Below, piece after piece: positions 43,197 through 52,604 of a stretch of 64,000 nt of DNA. Position numbers and translations under genes: made by a program. The stretch covers positions 1 through 64,000 of the forward strand of contig JAFGIN010000193.1 of NCBI GenBank assembly GCA_016929595.1, in the 5' to 3' direction. Each line of letters opens with the position of its first letter. The stretch's first letter is position 1. The notes under the pieces are model-generated. The model had not been told where the DNA came from, ran no database searches, and was given only the letters and a program-made list of their open reading frames with translations. This DNA comes from Chitinispirillaceae bacterium (GTDB lineage: Bacteria; Fibrobacterota; Chitinivibrionia; Chitinivibrionales; Chitinispirillaceae).

Positions 43197-45665
43197 ATGA
43201 GAAACAGAAAAATAGTTGCGATAGTCGCTTTTATAGGATCTCTTTTCGCCATTAATAATGCAGATCTTTCTGCTGTTACCGTTCCCATTGAAATGATTCA
43301 TGCTCCAGGTGCGGGACTCGGGTATCTGGGGAAAGTTACGTACACCTTAACGATCGATACGATCGAATTAGGTTTCTACCAGTATGATTCAATTTATGTT
43401 ACATTAGAAATAGTGCCTGAAGATGGTGGTTCTGCTTTGACTCTCGATGCAATAGAAGGTGCAGTTGGAGTCGTTCACATTCTTCCGAAACAACCTGAAC
43501 GTGATATCTTTTTCAGATACAAAGGCTCGCCTGCTGGGAGATATAAGGCTGTGGTTAAGGTTACAGCAATTGAAACTGAGGTTTTGAAAAAGACAAAGGC
43601 AATGTGTAGTGAAGCATCTGTTGCTGATATGGTTAAATTGTTCAGTGGGACACCCACACCAGGTTCAACAGAGTCTGAAGCATCTTTTTTTGAACAGGTT
43701 GGTATTACCACTGCATCGGGAAGTTTAAAGAATATCAGGACTGCTGATGGACCACATGGAGTGAATGTCCGGCAGGATGGTGGATGGGCGACATGTTTTA
43801 CAACCTGTGGCGGTATTGCATGTACCTGGGATGTTGATGCAGCATATGAACAGGGCATTGCAATGGGGGAAGAGTTCCGGGCGGATAAGCGTAACGTCTG
43901 TCTTGGTCCAGCGATGAATATCGTTATGAATCCTATGGGAGGTCGTGCTTTTGAATATTACAGTGAAGATTCTTACCTTTCTGGAAAAATGGCTGCTGCT
44001 CAGGTAAAGGGGCTTGCGGCAAGAGGTGTTATCTCTGCTATCAAGCACTTTGCAGTAAACAATAAAGAAAATGATCGTCGTAATATGTCTGCTCAGGTAG
44101 ATGAGAGAAGTCTGCATGAACTCTACCTTCCGCAATATAAAGAGTGTGTTACAAAAGCTGGTGCTCTCGGTGCTATGACAGCATATAACAAAATCAATGG
44201 ACAATATTGTACTGATAGTAAATATTTAGTTGAAGATCTTTTAAGAAATACCTGGGGTTTTCTTGGGTACACCATGAGTGACTGGGATGCGCAAGTAAAT
44301 GATAAATCGTTGGGTGATGCGGTTAAATATGGCGCTGACCAGCTTTTACCAAGTATCTTGTATAATGAGAACCATTTTAACAGTAACCCCGTGTATGCAA
44401 AGAAAAAAGCCAAACACATACTGTATGCTAATGGAAAGGCAGGACTACTCGATCCAAATTATAACCATGAAGCTTATAAAAATTCTTTTAGATCTAATGA
44501 ACACAAAGCCCTTGTTCGGAAAATTGGCGCAAAAGCTTTAGTGCTTACAAAAAATGATGGAAATGTTCTTCCAATCCCAAAATCAGGAAAGAAAATATTT
44601 ATAACAGGTGCAAAATATAATGCTGGATCCATGGGTGCAAATCCCCGGCAAAGTCAATACAATGGACAATTTGAACATCAGGTCGCACGACTTGGTGGTG
44701 GTGATTCCTGGTATTGGGAAAGCTCGCTGGTAAAAGTCCCCGATGAAGACAGGATCAGCCCTGAACGGGGTATAAAAGAATACCTTTCCCAATTAAATCT
44801 CGATGGAAAAACTACTATTGTTGACAATATGTATACTGCTGATTATATCATAGTTGTTACAGGTACCCATGATGAAGGTGAGGATGCAGACAGACCGAAT
44901 CTCAATGTATTTGAGGATGAGATAGTAAAGCAGGCCATGGCAGTTACTACAGCTAAGACAATTGTACTTTTTTCGGGCGGCTCCGCAGCAGTTCCGGGTA
45001 ACTGGTCAAATGCACCTGCGATACTTATCTGCTTTGGGCCGGGCCAGCAGCAGGGGTATTCCATTGCTGATGTACTTTTCGGTGATGTTTGTCCCGGAGG
45101 TAAACTGAATATGACATTTCCAAAAACAGCTTCGCAGACAGCAAATTTTCAGTATGATGAAGGAACTGTCAACCTTCAATATGGGAAACCAGAAGAAGCT
45201 CACGGATATTTCAAGGTTGATCATATGGGAGAAGAGCCACTGTTCGCATTTGGACATGGCTTAAGTTACACGACGTTTTCATATACAAATCTTCAGGTAT
45301 ACCCTTCAAAAATCGAAAAGGGTGATCGTATCTATATTACTGTTGATGTTGCCAATACTGGCAGCATTAAAGGTGATGAAGTCGTCCAGTTGTATTTATC
45401 ACTACCTACTGGCATAGTTCCTGTCCGCAAACAGGATCTCAGAGGTTTCGATCGTATTACTCTGGAGCCTGGTCAGAAAGAGACTGTTCGGTTTACACTG
45501 GAACCGGATGATATGGCCTACTTTAAAGTTGGCGCGCAGGAGTTTGATGGCAATGGGAAATGGGAAATACTCTCAGGAAATTACAAAATACGCGTGGGTA
45601 CATCGTCAAAAATAACTCCGGCTCCAGCAGAGCCTTCTCTAAATGGTTCTTTCAGTGTTAACTGA
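43197..45665 (+). CDS. Secreted GH3 family beta-glucosidase-type glycoside hydrolase
   Basis: 822 residues. A signal peptide (KIVAIVAFIGSLFAINNADL) is followed by a beta-rich N-terminal domain (about 25-125), the GH3 barrel with KHFAVNNKENDRR and the nucleophile Asp in MSDWDA (residue 362), the alpha/beta sandwich, and a C-terminal Fn3-like domain (EEPLFAFGHGLSYTTF onwards). GH3 enzymes release terminal sugars from beta-glucosides or xylosides. The substrate is unresolved. Unlike its upstream partner it has no sorting tail. A strong terminator follows at 45734. Confidence 0.94.
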   Translation: MRNRKIVAIVAFIGSLFAINNADLSAVTVPIEMIHAPGAGLGYLGKVTYTLTIDTIELGFYQYDSIYVTLEIVPEDGGSALTLDAIEGAVGVVHILPKQPERDIFFRYKGSPAGRYKAVVKVTAIETEVLKKTKAMCSEASVADMVKLFSGTPTPGSTESEASFFEQVGITTASGSLKNIRTADGPHGVNVRQDGGWATCFTTCGGIACTWDVDAAYEQGIAMGEEFRADKRNVCLGPAMNIVMNPMGGRAFEYYSEDSYLSGKMAAAQVKGLAARGVISAIKHFAVNNKENDRRNMSAQVDERSLHELYLPQYKECVTKAGALGAMTAYNKINGQYCTDSKYLVEDLLRNTWGFLGYTMSDWDAQVNDKSLGDAVKYGADQLLPSILYNENHFNSNPVYAKKKAKHILYANGKAGLLDPNYNHEAYKNSFRSNEHKALVRKIGAKALVLTKNDGNVLPIPKSGKKIFITGAKYNAGSMGANPRQSQYNGQFEHQVARLGGGDSWYWESSLVKVPDEDRISPERGIKEYLSQLNLDGKTTIVDNMYTADYIIVVTGTHDEGEDADRPNLNVFEDEIVKQAMAVTTAKTIVLFSGGSAAVPGNWSNAPAILICFGPGQQQGYSIADVLFGDVCPGGKLNMTFPKTASQTANFQYDEGTVNLQYGKPEEAHGYFKVDHMGEEPLFAFGHGLSYTTFSYTNLQVYPSKIEKGDRIYITVDVANTGSIKGDEVVQLYLSLPTGIVPVRKQDLRGFDRITLEPGQKETVRFTLEPDDMAYFKVGAQEFDGNGKWEILSGNYKIRVGTSSKITPAPAEPSLNGSFSVN

Positions 45666-45733
45666 TTAATCCTTTGAATAAAAGGTGTTTTTTGATCAGT
45701 AGTGCATTGTGTAATATATAACCAGAAATTACT

Positions 45734-45775
45734 ATAAGGACGTTAGGAACCTGTTTCAAACGTCCTTATGTTTTT
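45734..45775 (+). terminator. Terminator of the GH3 gene
   Basis: ATAAGGACGTT and AACGTCCTTAT form an 11-bp perfect stem around a 14-base loop, followed by GTTTTT, 69 bases after the stop. Confidence 0.8.
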
Positions 45776-45885
45776 AAGTCTTAATTTAAGGCGGTTGATT
45801 ATTTTGTGATATAGTAATTAAAATTCGATTGAGCATTAAATTTTCATAGTATATTAATAGAAAAGTTGTTATTAAAGGGGAAAAC

Positions 45886-47214
45886 ATGGTTAAACAATTC
45901 AGGTTGATAATGTGTTTTATTGCATGTTTACTTGCAATAAATATTTCTGCTCTTGAGTTGCAAACTGCAAATGATCAGTTTCAGTTAGATTTCAAGGGGT
46001 ATGGTGCTTTTTATTGTGGACAGGTGGTACGTGGGACCGGTATTCAGGGGGGAGGGCCGGTCGAAAAAATATGGACAGAAAATGCTTATGGAAATCTGCT
46101 CGTTGATGTCTTATACCAGGAAAAACTTCAAATAGTGTTGGGTATAGAGGCTGAAACAAAATTTTCCTGGCCAATGGAAGCACAGTTTTCAGTAACAAAA
46201 ACTGCACGTCCTGAAGTTACTCTCCTTGAATCATATGGAAAATACATGCTAAAGGGGCAGGCCAATGATCTGGATATTACTGCAGGAGTTTTTAAATATA
46301 AATATAATCAGGATGTGCGCAATCTTGGTGAGTTTATGTTCAGATCTGCAACTTATCCAGCATACGTAAAAACTGATTTTGATGAGCCGAGGGCAAAACT
46401 GCTTGGTCTCAAACTGAGTCATAAAATTATGGATAGTTTCTTTACGCAAGACCTTCTGCTTACTACAGAAACTGTCTTTTATCCAGCAATGGACTGGTCG
46501 TTATCTTACCTTTTTAATTTTGATGTATTAAATAAAGGTTTCGTAAATTTTGGCGCTGGCATCAGTCTGGCACATCTGTTTTCGGTGTATAAAGATGGAA
46601 ATGCAACAACACCAAAGATAATTGGGGAGCAGGGAAACCAGTATATTACAGCTGCTGGAGATACTGCGTTTTTTACCTTTAAAGGCAGCAAGTTTATGGC
46701 TAAATTAGCGGTAGATCCTTTAGCCTTTACAAGGGAACACTTAACGTATTTCGGAAAAGAGGACCTGAAATTGTATGGAGAACTGCTTATTGTAGGCTTG
46801 AAATCATACCCTGATACAACTGTATATGGTGTAAAAACACCATCCTATTCAGATTGGAAAGAAAAATCCATTGTGACGTTTGGTTGTAACTTGCCAACAT
46901 TTACTATCCTTGATGTAATGAGTCTTGAACTTGAGTACTGGGGATCAGAATACTACAACGATTATAGAGAAATCTATGTTGTGGCAGGAAAACCATTAGC
47001 ACCGGGAAAGAATGCAAACGTTAAAGAGTCGAAATGGAAATGGTCTCTGTATATGAAAAAGTCATTTTTTAATGATCACATTGCTTTAACCACACAATTA
47101 GCACGTGATCACATGCGTCTTTTCAGTTCTTATTACGATCATGCAAATCACCGTGAAATGCTCGTTGAGGCTGGTAACTGGTGGTGGGTATCAAAGATCA
47201 GTTTTAATTTTTAA
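45886..47214 (+). CDS. Outer-membrane beta-barrel protein
   Basis: 442 residues. A signal peptide (IMCFIACLLAINISALE) is followed by alternating amphipathic strands rich in aromatic residues, ending in SKISFNF with a C-terminal Phe, the usual signal for the BAM complex. I can identify no ligand or family. The strand content suggests about 16 strands. Length and context with the GH3 gene suggest a porin-like role; this is inference. The next barrel gene starts 34 bases downstream, so they are probably co-transcribed. Confidence 0.7.
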   Translation: MVKQFRLIMCFIACLLAINISALELQTANDQFQLDFKGYGAFYCGQVVRGTGIQGGGPVEKIWTENAYGNLLVDVLYQEKLQIVLGIEAETKFSWPMEAQFSVTKTARPEVTLLESYGKYMLKGQANDLDITAGVFKYKYNQDVRNLGEFMFRSATYPAYVKTDFDEPRAKLLGLKLSHKIMDSFFTQDLLLTTETVFYPAMDWSLSYLFNFDVLNKGFVNFGAGISLAHLFSVYKDGNATTPKIIGEQGNQYITAAGDTAFFTFKGSKFMAKLAVDPLAFTREHLTYFGKEDLKLYGELLIVGLKSYPDTTVYGVKTPSYSDWKEKSIVTFGCNLPTFTILDVMSLELEYWGSEYYNDYREIYVVAGKPLAPGKNANVKESKWKWSLYMKKSFFNDHIALTTQLARDHMRLFSSYYDHANHREMLVEAGNWWWVSKISFNF

Positions 47215-47248
47215 AAAACGGGAACACTTAAAAGTTGATGGAGATTTT

Positions 47249-48085
47249 ATGAAATATACAATGCTGTTTTCAATGGTTATAGTTTTAATGGGCACAACAC
47301 ATTCCGATCCTGCATTTATGATCGGTATTAATGGTAATGCTACAACAATTACGGGTAGCGGTTCTCTTATAGAAAGCAGCTCTTTCAGGCCAGGCTTAGG
47401 ATTGAAATTAGGCTTCGAACAGAATTTTACTGAACATATTTCTTTGGTGATCGGCGCAGGTTTGGATTCCAGAGGAGAACAGAATACACTCAGCAAGAAT
47501 CTGACTGAAACTATCAGGCAGGAGACAATTGAACAAATCGATATGCTCAGTTTACAGATTCCTATACTTGCGCAGCTAAATATACCGCTTAGTTTTTTTC
47601 GGATCAGTCTTTTTGGCGGACCCGATTGTGGAATTTTCCTCAATGGCAAAAAGTACCGTGAAAAAAAGGTGTATGTTCCCGCTGTAAATGATCAACCGGC
47701 TCGTGTTGATATTACTAAAGATACCCTGGATTTTTCCCGTGACATAAAAATGTTGGATTGTGGAGTAACTGTTGGATTCGGGTTCGAAGTTAAAACCGGT
47801 GTTTTTGGTACATTCTTTCTTCGCCCCACTGCATATATTGGCCTTTTAAATATTCTTCAAACCGGGCACGAAGTTGAAAATAATGTTAATCTGGATGGTA
47901 AACATCAGGCTTTCAGTGTTTCAATCGGCTACAAATTCAATATTCGCCAGAAAATGAATGATGTTTCTGACTACAAAACATCTGAGAAACCGAAAACTTC
48001 AGAGAGCAGCTCTACCGGATCCAATCTCGATGCATACCGCAATTACAACACCGACTCACAGGATGAGAGCAGTTTCGGGTTATGA
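47249..48085 (+). CDS. PorT-like outer-membrane beta-barrel protein
   Basis: 278 residues from ATG 47249, which has TGGAG upstream; the longer open frame overlaps the previous gene. A signal peptide (MLFSMVIVLMGTTHS) is followed by the pattern of the PorT/OmpW-like eight-stranded barrel: FRPGLGLKLGFEQNFTEHIS, IPILAQLNIPLSFFRI and FFLRPTAYIGLLNI. The last 35 residues (from QKMNDVSDYK onwards) are polar, Ser-rich and probably periplasmic. Some PorT proteins belong to type IX secretion; this link is only suggestive here. Confidence 0.72.
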   Translation: MKYTMLFSMVIVLMGTTHSDPAFMIGINGNATTITGSGSLIESSSFRPGLGLKLGFEQNFTEHISLVIGAGLDSRGEQNTLSKNLTETIRQETIEQIDMLSLQIPILAQLNIPLSFFRISLFGGPDCGIFLNGKKYREKKVYVPAVNDQPARVDITKDTLDFSRDIKMLDCGVTVGFGFEVKTGVFGTFFLRPTAYIGLLNILQTGHEVENNVNLDGKHQAFSVSIGYKFNIRQKMNDVSDYKTSEKPKTSESSSTGSNLDAYRNYNTDSQDESSFGL

Positions 48086-48548
48086 TTCATTGATGAGCGA
48101 GATTACTTGGGAACGGATTCTGGTGCAGCATGGCTTTTATTCCGGGCAAGTTGAATCTGTTAATGCAATCCAGGATGAAAGATCATTTGATGATAATGAC
48201 CTGCCCAGAGTTTTTTTCCATTCACTCCAATGCATTCTTACAATCTCCACTTGCCCAGTAAATCATTCCAGTGTTGAAAAAAACGATTGGTGAAGTGCTG
48301 TCTATGTGTGTCACCAGAGAAAACATTGAGAGTGTCTTTTTAATCTCATTTCTTTCTGGTGATTTGGAGGCACCAAGTTAAGGTGTAAAAGGCTACTCGT
48401 CATAACTGTTTTAAAATCAGAATCCTATATCATTTGGGCAAATGGTGTCAGTTGCTGTATCAGAATTCACTGAACACAGGATAGTTTGATTGTTTGTTGT
48501 TAATTGCACGTTTATCACTTTTTGCTTCGCATTATATCTTAGCATATT
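48086..48548. other. Spacer between convergent genes
   Basis: 463 bases without a supported gene. Short frames overlapping the end of the barrel gene are shadows. It ends in the strong hairpin at 48549-48584. Confidence 0.4.
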
Positions 48549-48584
48549 AAAAAAGGACTTGTGATGGTTCACAAGTCCTTTTTT
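48549..48584. terminator. Bidirectional terminator
   Basis: AAAAAGGACTTGTGA and TTCACAAGTCCTTTTTT pair nearly perfectly over a three-base loop, with A-run and T-run on the two sides. It separates the plus-strand barrel gene from the convergent minus-strand VWA gene. Confidence 0.85.
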
Positions 48585-48607
48585 AATAACGTAAACTGAA
48601 ACCTGAT

Positions 48608-50617
48608 TTACTCTTTCACACCCATCTTTCTTGTAAAAACACGTTCCTGACCATTTTTCTCTTTGAAACGTATCTTGATAAGGTATGTACCTATTCCCAC
48701 TGTCCGCTGATTAACGTTTCTACAGTCCCACAGAAAGCCATAGTTTACAGTGTCGCCGGGGTTGTTGTTTGCTTTTCTCATTTCTAGTGTATTGACAAGA
48801 TTCCCAACAGCATCATAGATATACCCTGTACCATATTGATCGGGTTTTCCGGGAGTCGGTTCAAGCCGGGCTGTTGCATGTACCGCGACCAGCATACCGC
48901 TGTTATTGTCCTTGATAACATTATTGAACAACGTTCTGACCTTTGATGAAAACGGTTCACTGGTATTCGGTGAAAAGGGGTTAGGAGTAATGTGAACTGT
49001 TAATGTGTCCGGTGGTGGAACATAGCTGTCTTCAATGTTAATCGTCGCCTTTGACTGGTCCTTGTTTATGTAGTATCGTATCTCTTTGTTACCAAACTTG
49101 TCTAAAAGCTGGACGTTTACAGTTTCGGATTCTTCATCGAGTTCATCATCGAGAGGGGTGATGATAACAGTAACCGACTTTTCACCATCTTTAAAAACGA
49201 CAGAATCCGTTGCCGTAATGGTAAAATCATCGTTGATCGTTGCGGTTCCATCTCTCTTGAAATAAACCGTTACGCTTCCATCTGTATTGTTTCTGTTAAC
49301 GGTGATTGTGCCCGGCTTTGCATCTTTTTCTTTTGCGTTTGCTTCTGTCGCCTGAACAGAGATGGTATAATAAATGGTGTCTCTGCAATCCAGAGCAATA
49401 CCTTCAGAGAGTGCTTTTTCGTTTGAGCGAATAACATCAAACGAAACCAGTACTGTCGTATCCTTTTGAATATTGAGTGAATCAGATTTTACGCTGTATT
49501 TTACTGCGATATCAAAATGGGTAAGGCTGTCGTTGAGCTGCAGACCGTTTCCAATGTCAAAGGTTGTGCTGTCTGAAATTGTTGAGTATATTTTGCTGTT
49601 GATAGTAAGTGACGTCGGTTTCTGCTTGACGCTGAAAATTAGCGGATTGAAAATGTTCTGCATCACTAAATTCATCAACGTTTCATAATTTGTTTGAATT
49701 GTCCATAACTGGCTTGACGGGTTTGATGCAGAATAATTGTTGATTTTTATATTTTCAGTCATTCTCTGCAGGCTTGCAGGTGCCTGTTCGTCTGCTCTGG
49801 CTGTAAAATAAACAGTGAATGTCGTGGGAACTGATACGCCATTTTCATAGTCAGTTACCGGTGTTGGTTCAGTTGTCGTGTGTGCTTCACCATCAGAAAT
49901 GAAAATGATATACTGATTGTCTTTTGTAAATGAGGATGCTTTCATTGCTTCTTTAGCTGCATCAAAGGCTACGTTTATATGTGTACCGCCAGAGCGATCA
50001 TATCCGGTTGGTTGATAAACCAGATCTGTGCTCCAGGTGGTATCTCCACGCCTGATATTGGAGACCACTTTTTTTGTCTGAAGAATATGTTTAAGATATT
50101 CGATTCCAGTCATTTCGTTTTTCTGTTTTACATTTAATTTCATGAGTGGTATATAAGCCTGGTTTGTTAATTCCTGTGGAGCGGCGAATCCATCCGGAAG
50201 CTTCTGGAACATCGGATCATCATCGGAATTAAAATACAGTTTATCATAAAAAACGACCAGGCCAACCTCTGCATCAGGAAATTTGCTATAAAGTGTATCA
50301 AGTAGAGAACTGGTGACAAGGAATCGGGAGCCATCACGGTCATAACCACTCGAACCCATCATACTATTGGAATGATCGATGATGAAAACAATTGAAGGTG
50401 GGGTACTGGTGCCATTTTCTATAACAGTTACAGGAATACATACTTTGAAATCTGGTGAGATGGACGTTACATACTCGGGAACATAAATCGTTTTGCCGTC
50501 AAAGTCCTCAGGACAATTTTTCAGGCTGAATGAACAGATTTTGTCTGCCTGAAGTAATGCAGGCAGAAGGATAATGATCATCAATAGTGAAAAGGGAATT
50601 ATCTTTTTGTGTTTCAT
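48608..50617 (-). CDS. Secreted VWA / Calx-beta protein
   Basis: 669 residues. A signal peptide (SLLMIIILLPALLQA) precedes a von Willebrand A domain (about 75-330) with the MIDAS residues in DHSNS (81-85) and ISDGEAHT, and DRSGGTHI supplying the Thr. Then come a beta-sandwich, a Calx-beta domain (about 440-535, with DGTATINDDFTIT and ITPLDDELDEESETV), and a FlgD/Por-like C-terminal domain ending YLIKIRFKEKNGQERVF. VWA with intact MIDAS suggests metal-dependent binding to a surface ligand. It probably stays at the cell surface. It forms its own unit. Confidence 0.85.
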   Translation of the reverse strand: MKHKKIIPFSLLMIIILLPALLQADKICSFSLKNCPEDFDGKTIYVPEYVTSISPDFKVCIPVTVIENGTSTPPSIVFIIDHSNSMMGSSGYDRDGSRFLVTSSLLDTLYSKFPDAEVGLVVFYDKLYFNSDDDPMFQKLPDGFAAPQELTNQAYIPLMKLNVKQKNEMTGIEYLKHILQTKKVVSNIRRGDTTWSTDLVYQPTGYDRSGGTHINVAFDAAKEAMKASSFTKDNQYIIFISDGEAHTTTEPTPVTDYENGVSVPTTFTVYFTARADEQAPASLQRMTENIKINNYSASNPSSQLWTIQTNYETLMNLVMQNIFNPLIFSVKQKPTSLTINSKIYSTISDSTTFDIGNGLQLNDSLTHFDIAVKYSVKSDSLNIQKDTTVLVSFDVIRSNEKALSEGIALDCRDTIYYTISVQATEANAKEKDAKPGTITVNRNNTDGSVTVYFKRDGTATINDDFTITATDSVVFKDGEKSVTVIITPLDDELDEESETVNVQLLDKFGNKEIRYYINKDQSKATINIEDSYVPPPDTLTVHITPNPFSPNTSEPFSSKVRTLFNNVIKDNNSGMLVAVHATARLEPTPGKPDQYGTGYIYDAVGNLVNTLEMRKANNNPGDTVNYGFLWDCRNVNQRTVGIGTYLIKIRFKEKNGQERVFTRKMGVKE

Positions 50618-51194
50618 AAGATTGCAGCCTCCTGTTTAAACTCCCATTAGGCATTTTTAAATGCAAATGTGTTCAAAATTATTTTGTTGATAATAAAATA
50701 GTCATTTTAAACATTATATCATACTTTCATTACATCGTTCTTCAGTATGTTGAGAAACAAATATCACAAAGGTTAAAATGGCTATGCAAGGCTCATATAT
50801 AAATATAATACCGAGTAATCTTTTTTTTAGGTACTTCGTGACTATTTTTCAAAAAACTGATTTCAACAAGAATACAGGCCGGCCTGCAATAGAACCAATC
50901 CCGACATGAACAGAAACCGCTTACCGAAAAGAAGACCTGTGGTCATCGAGCGAAGTCCGTCCTGGGGGCGTCCTGTGGTCATCGAGCGAAGTCCGTCCTG
51001 GTGGGCGTCCTGTGGTCATCGAGCGAAGTCGAGATGAAAAAATTTCTTTTGGTTACTGCAGGAATTATTTTTACCAACTACATGCGTTCAAGATTTGTGT
51101 TTGAACAAGTTTGAAAAGAAGTATTTTCTGTGTGCCGGTTTAAGAAACGATGTAGCGTTTCTTTATCGGGAGCAGAAAAGATCTGAAAATATAT
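50618..51194. other. Spacer before the SRP RNA
   Basis: 577 bases with no supported gene. It holds the tandem repeat at 50936-51036. The SRP RNA promoter should lie just left of 51195; I cannot identify its boxes. Confidence 0.4.
50936..51036. repeat. Three tandem copies of a 36-37-bp unit
   Basis: The unit starts CCTGTGGTCATCGAGCGAAG and recurs at 50936, 50972 and 51009. The third copy ends GTCGAGATG instead of GTCCGTCCTGG. The core CATCGAGCGAAGTCGAGATG belongs to the type of dispersed short repeats found in spacers. No unique spacers lie between the copies. Confidence 0.8.
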
Positions 51195-51292
51195 GGGCCA
51201 GGCCCTGCGCAATTAAAGGCCGTGAACCCCGCCAGGCCTGGAAGGGAGCAACGGTAAGCGGATGCTTGATGTGCCGCAGGCAAACTTGGCCC
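51195..51292 (+). ncRNA. ffs: Bacterial small SRP RNA (4.5S type)
   Basis: The signal recognition particle RNA binds Ffh and guides membrane-protein translation. The hairpin tip is recognisable: GCCAGGCCTGGAAGGGAGCA, the counterpart of the conserved CAGGxCxGGAAGGxAGCA, with AACGGTAAGC after it. The ends pair: GGGCCA (51195) with TGGCCC (ending 51292). A T-run (TTTTTTAT) follows as the terminator. The 98-base length suits the small SRP RNA without Alu domain. Its position ahead of dnaX, ebfC and recR is the widespread conserved order. Confidence 0.92.
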
Positions 51293-51300
51293 TTTTTTAT
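51285..51300 (+). terminator. T-run end of the SRP RNA
   Basis: The closing stem of the RNA (GGGCCA/TGGCCC) is directly followed by TTTTTTAT, which makes the RNA's own end stem the terminator hairpin. Confidence 0.65.
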
Positions 51301-51392
51301 ATTCTTTTAAATTATGGCCCTATTTAAGTGTAAATGAAGGGCTGGGACAATCAACTGGTTTTATTCGAATTATGGTCGTTTCCTGAAATTTT

Positions 51393-52604
51393 ATGAGTTA
51401 CCTTGTATTTGCAAGAAAATGGCGTCCACTGACATTTGATGATGTCGTGGGACAGGAGCATATTACCGATACGCTCAAAAAAGCTATTGAGAAGAATCGG
51501 GTAGCTCACGCATATATTTTTACTGGTACCCGTGGTGTCGGTAAAACTACATCAGCCAGAATACTTGCCCGTGCCTTGAATTGCGAAAAAGGTCCAACAA
51601 CAAACCCTTGTGGTGTGTGCACATCATGCAAAGATGTGATTGCCGGGTCCAGCTTCGATGTCCTGGAAATCGATGGCGCATCAAATAACTCAGTAGATGA
51701 CATTCGTGATCTTCGTGATAATATCGGCTACTCTTCGATGGGGGGGAAGTATCGGATTTTTGTTATCGATGAAGTACACATGCTGACAAAAAACGCTTTT
51801 AACGCACTGTTGAAAACGCTTGAAGAACCCCCAAAAAATGTAATTTTCATTTTTGCAACAACCGAACCTCAAAAAATTCCTGCCACGATACATTCACGAT
51901 GTCAGCGTTATGATTTCAAGCGTATTGGAGCTGAACAGATTCTTGGACGTCTGGTGCATATCTGCACAATGGAGAATATCGCTTTTGAACGATCTGCCCT
52001 GATGCTTGTTGCACGTAAAGCTGAAGGAAGCATGAGAGATGCTCTCAGTCTGTTAGATCAGGTGTATTCGTTCTGCCGTGAAAATCTCAACGAAAAAGAG
52101 GTCAGGTCGGTTCTTGGACTGGTAGGGATGGAAGTCTTTGAACACGTTGTCGATGCCATTAAAGCTAAAGATGCTGCCGGCGTTCTGAAAGTTGTTCAGG
52201 ATGTTCTTTTTCAGGGGTTCGATCTCCAGGAGTTTATTCTTGGGCTTCAGGAACATATCCGAAACCTGCTTTTTGCACGAATCCCGGGTGCCCTTCTGTC
52301 TCGAGGAATCGAACTTGATGCTGAAGCGATAGAAAAATTGACCAGTGTCGCTGCTCATTTTTCCGAAGGGGATCTGCTGAGAATGAGTGAAATAGTTCGT
52401 AAGGCAGAACAGGATCTTAAATGGAGCGCGTATCCCCGGTTCCTTGTGGAACTGATGGTTCTAAAGCTCGTATTTCTCGATAATACCGTCTCTCTTGAGT
52501 CCCTTATGCGGATGATCGGCAGTGATGGTAATCTGACTGAATTATCTGATCCTATTCCCACCAGTGTTGCGTCTGTAGCGGACGATCAAAAAAAAAAAAT
52601 CTGA
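51393..52604 (+). CDS. dnaX: DNA polymerase III clamp loader subunit DnaX, gamma-like zero-frame product
   Basis: In the zero frame 403 residues are made. They hold the AAA+ part: GTRGVGKTTSARILA (Walker A), zinc Cys residues around NPCGVCTSC, the VIDEVHMLTKNAFNALLKT box and the arginine-finger SRCQRYDF. The clamp loader opens the sliding clamp onto DNA. The frame ends QKKKI-stop at a run of 12 A (52588-52599). The minus-one frame continues without a stop for about 240 codons into the expected C-terminal domain, so the gene encodes a short and potentially a long form. The ATG follows TTCCTGAAATTTT, a weak ribosome-binding site. If the A-run were one base longer in truth, the zero frame would read through. 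Confidence 0.92.
   Translation: MSYLVFARKWRPLTFDDVVGQEHITDTLKKAIEKNRVAHAYIFTGTRGVGKTTSARILARALNCEKGPTTNPCGVCTSCKDVIAGSSFDVLEIDGASNNSVDDIRDLRDNIGYSSMGGKYRIFVIDEVHMLTKNAFNALLKTLEEPPKNVIFIFATTEPQKIPATIHSRCQRYDFKRIGAEQILGRLVHICTMENIAFERSALMLVARKAEGSMRDALSLLDQVYSFCRENLNEKEVRSVLGLVGMEVFEHVVDAIKAKDAAGVLKVVQDVLFQGFDLQEFILGLQEHIRNLLFARIPGALLSRGIELDAEAIEKLTSVAAHFSEGDLLRMSEIVRKAEQDLKWSAYPRFLVELMVLKLVFLDNTVSLESLMRMIGSDGNLTELSDPIPTSVASVADDQKKKI
52588..52599 (+). promoter_or_regulatory. Run of 12 A in dnaX: candidate slippage site
   Basis: The run is followed directly by TCTGA, where the TGA is the zero-frame stop. An extra A in the transcript, or a ribosomal step back by one, joins the two dnaX frames. 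In Thermus a similar A-run in dnaX causes transcriptional slippage. No stem-loop of the E. coli dnaX type is obvious just after it. Confidence 0.6.

Noticed and set aside
50936-51036. CRISPR array
   Set aside because: The three units repeat without unique spacers between them and no cas genes are present.
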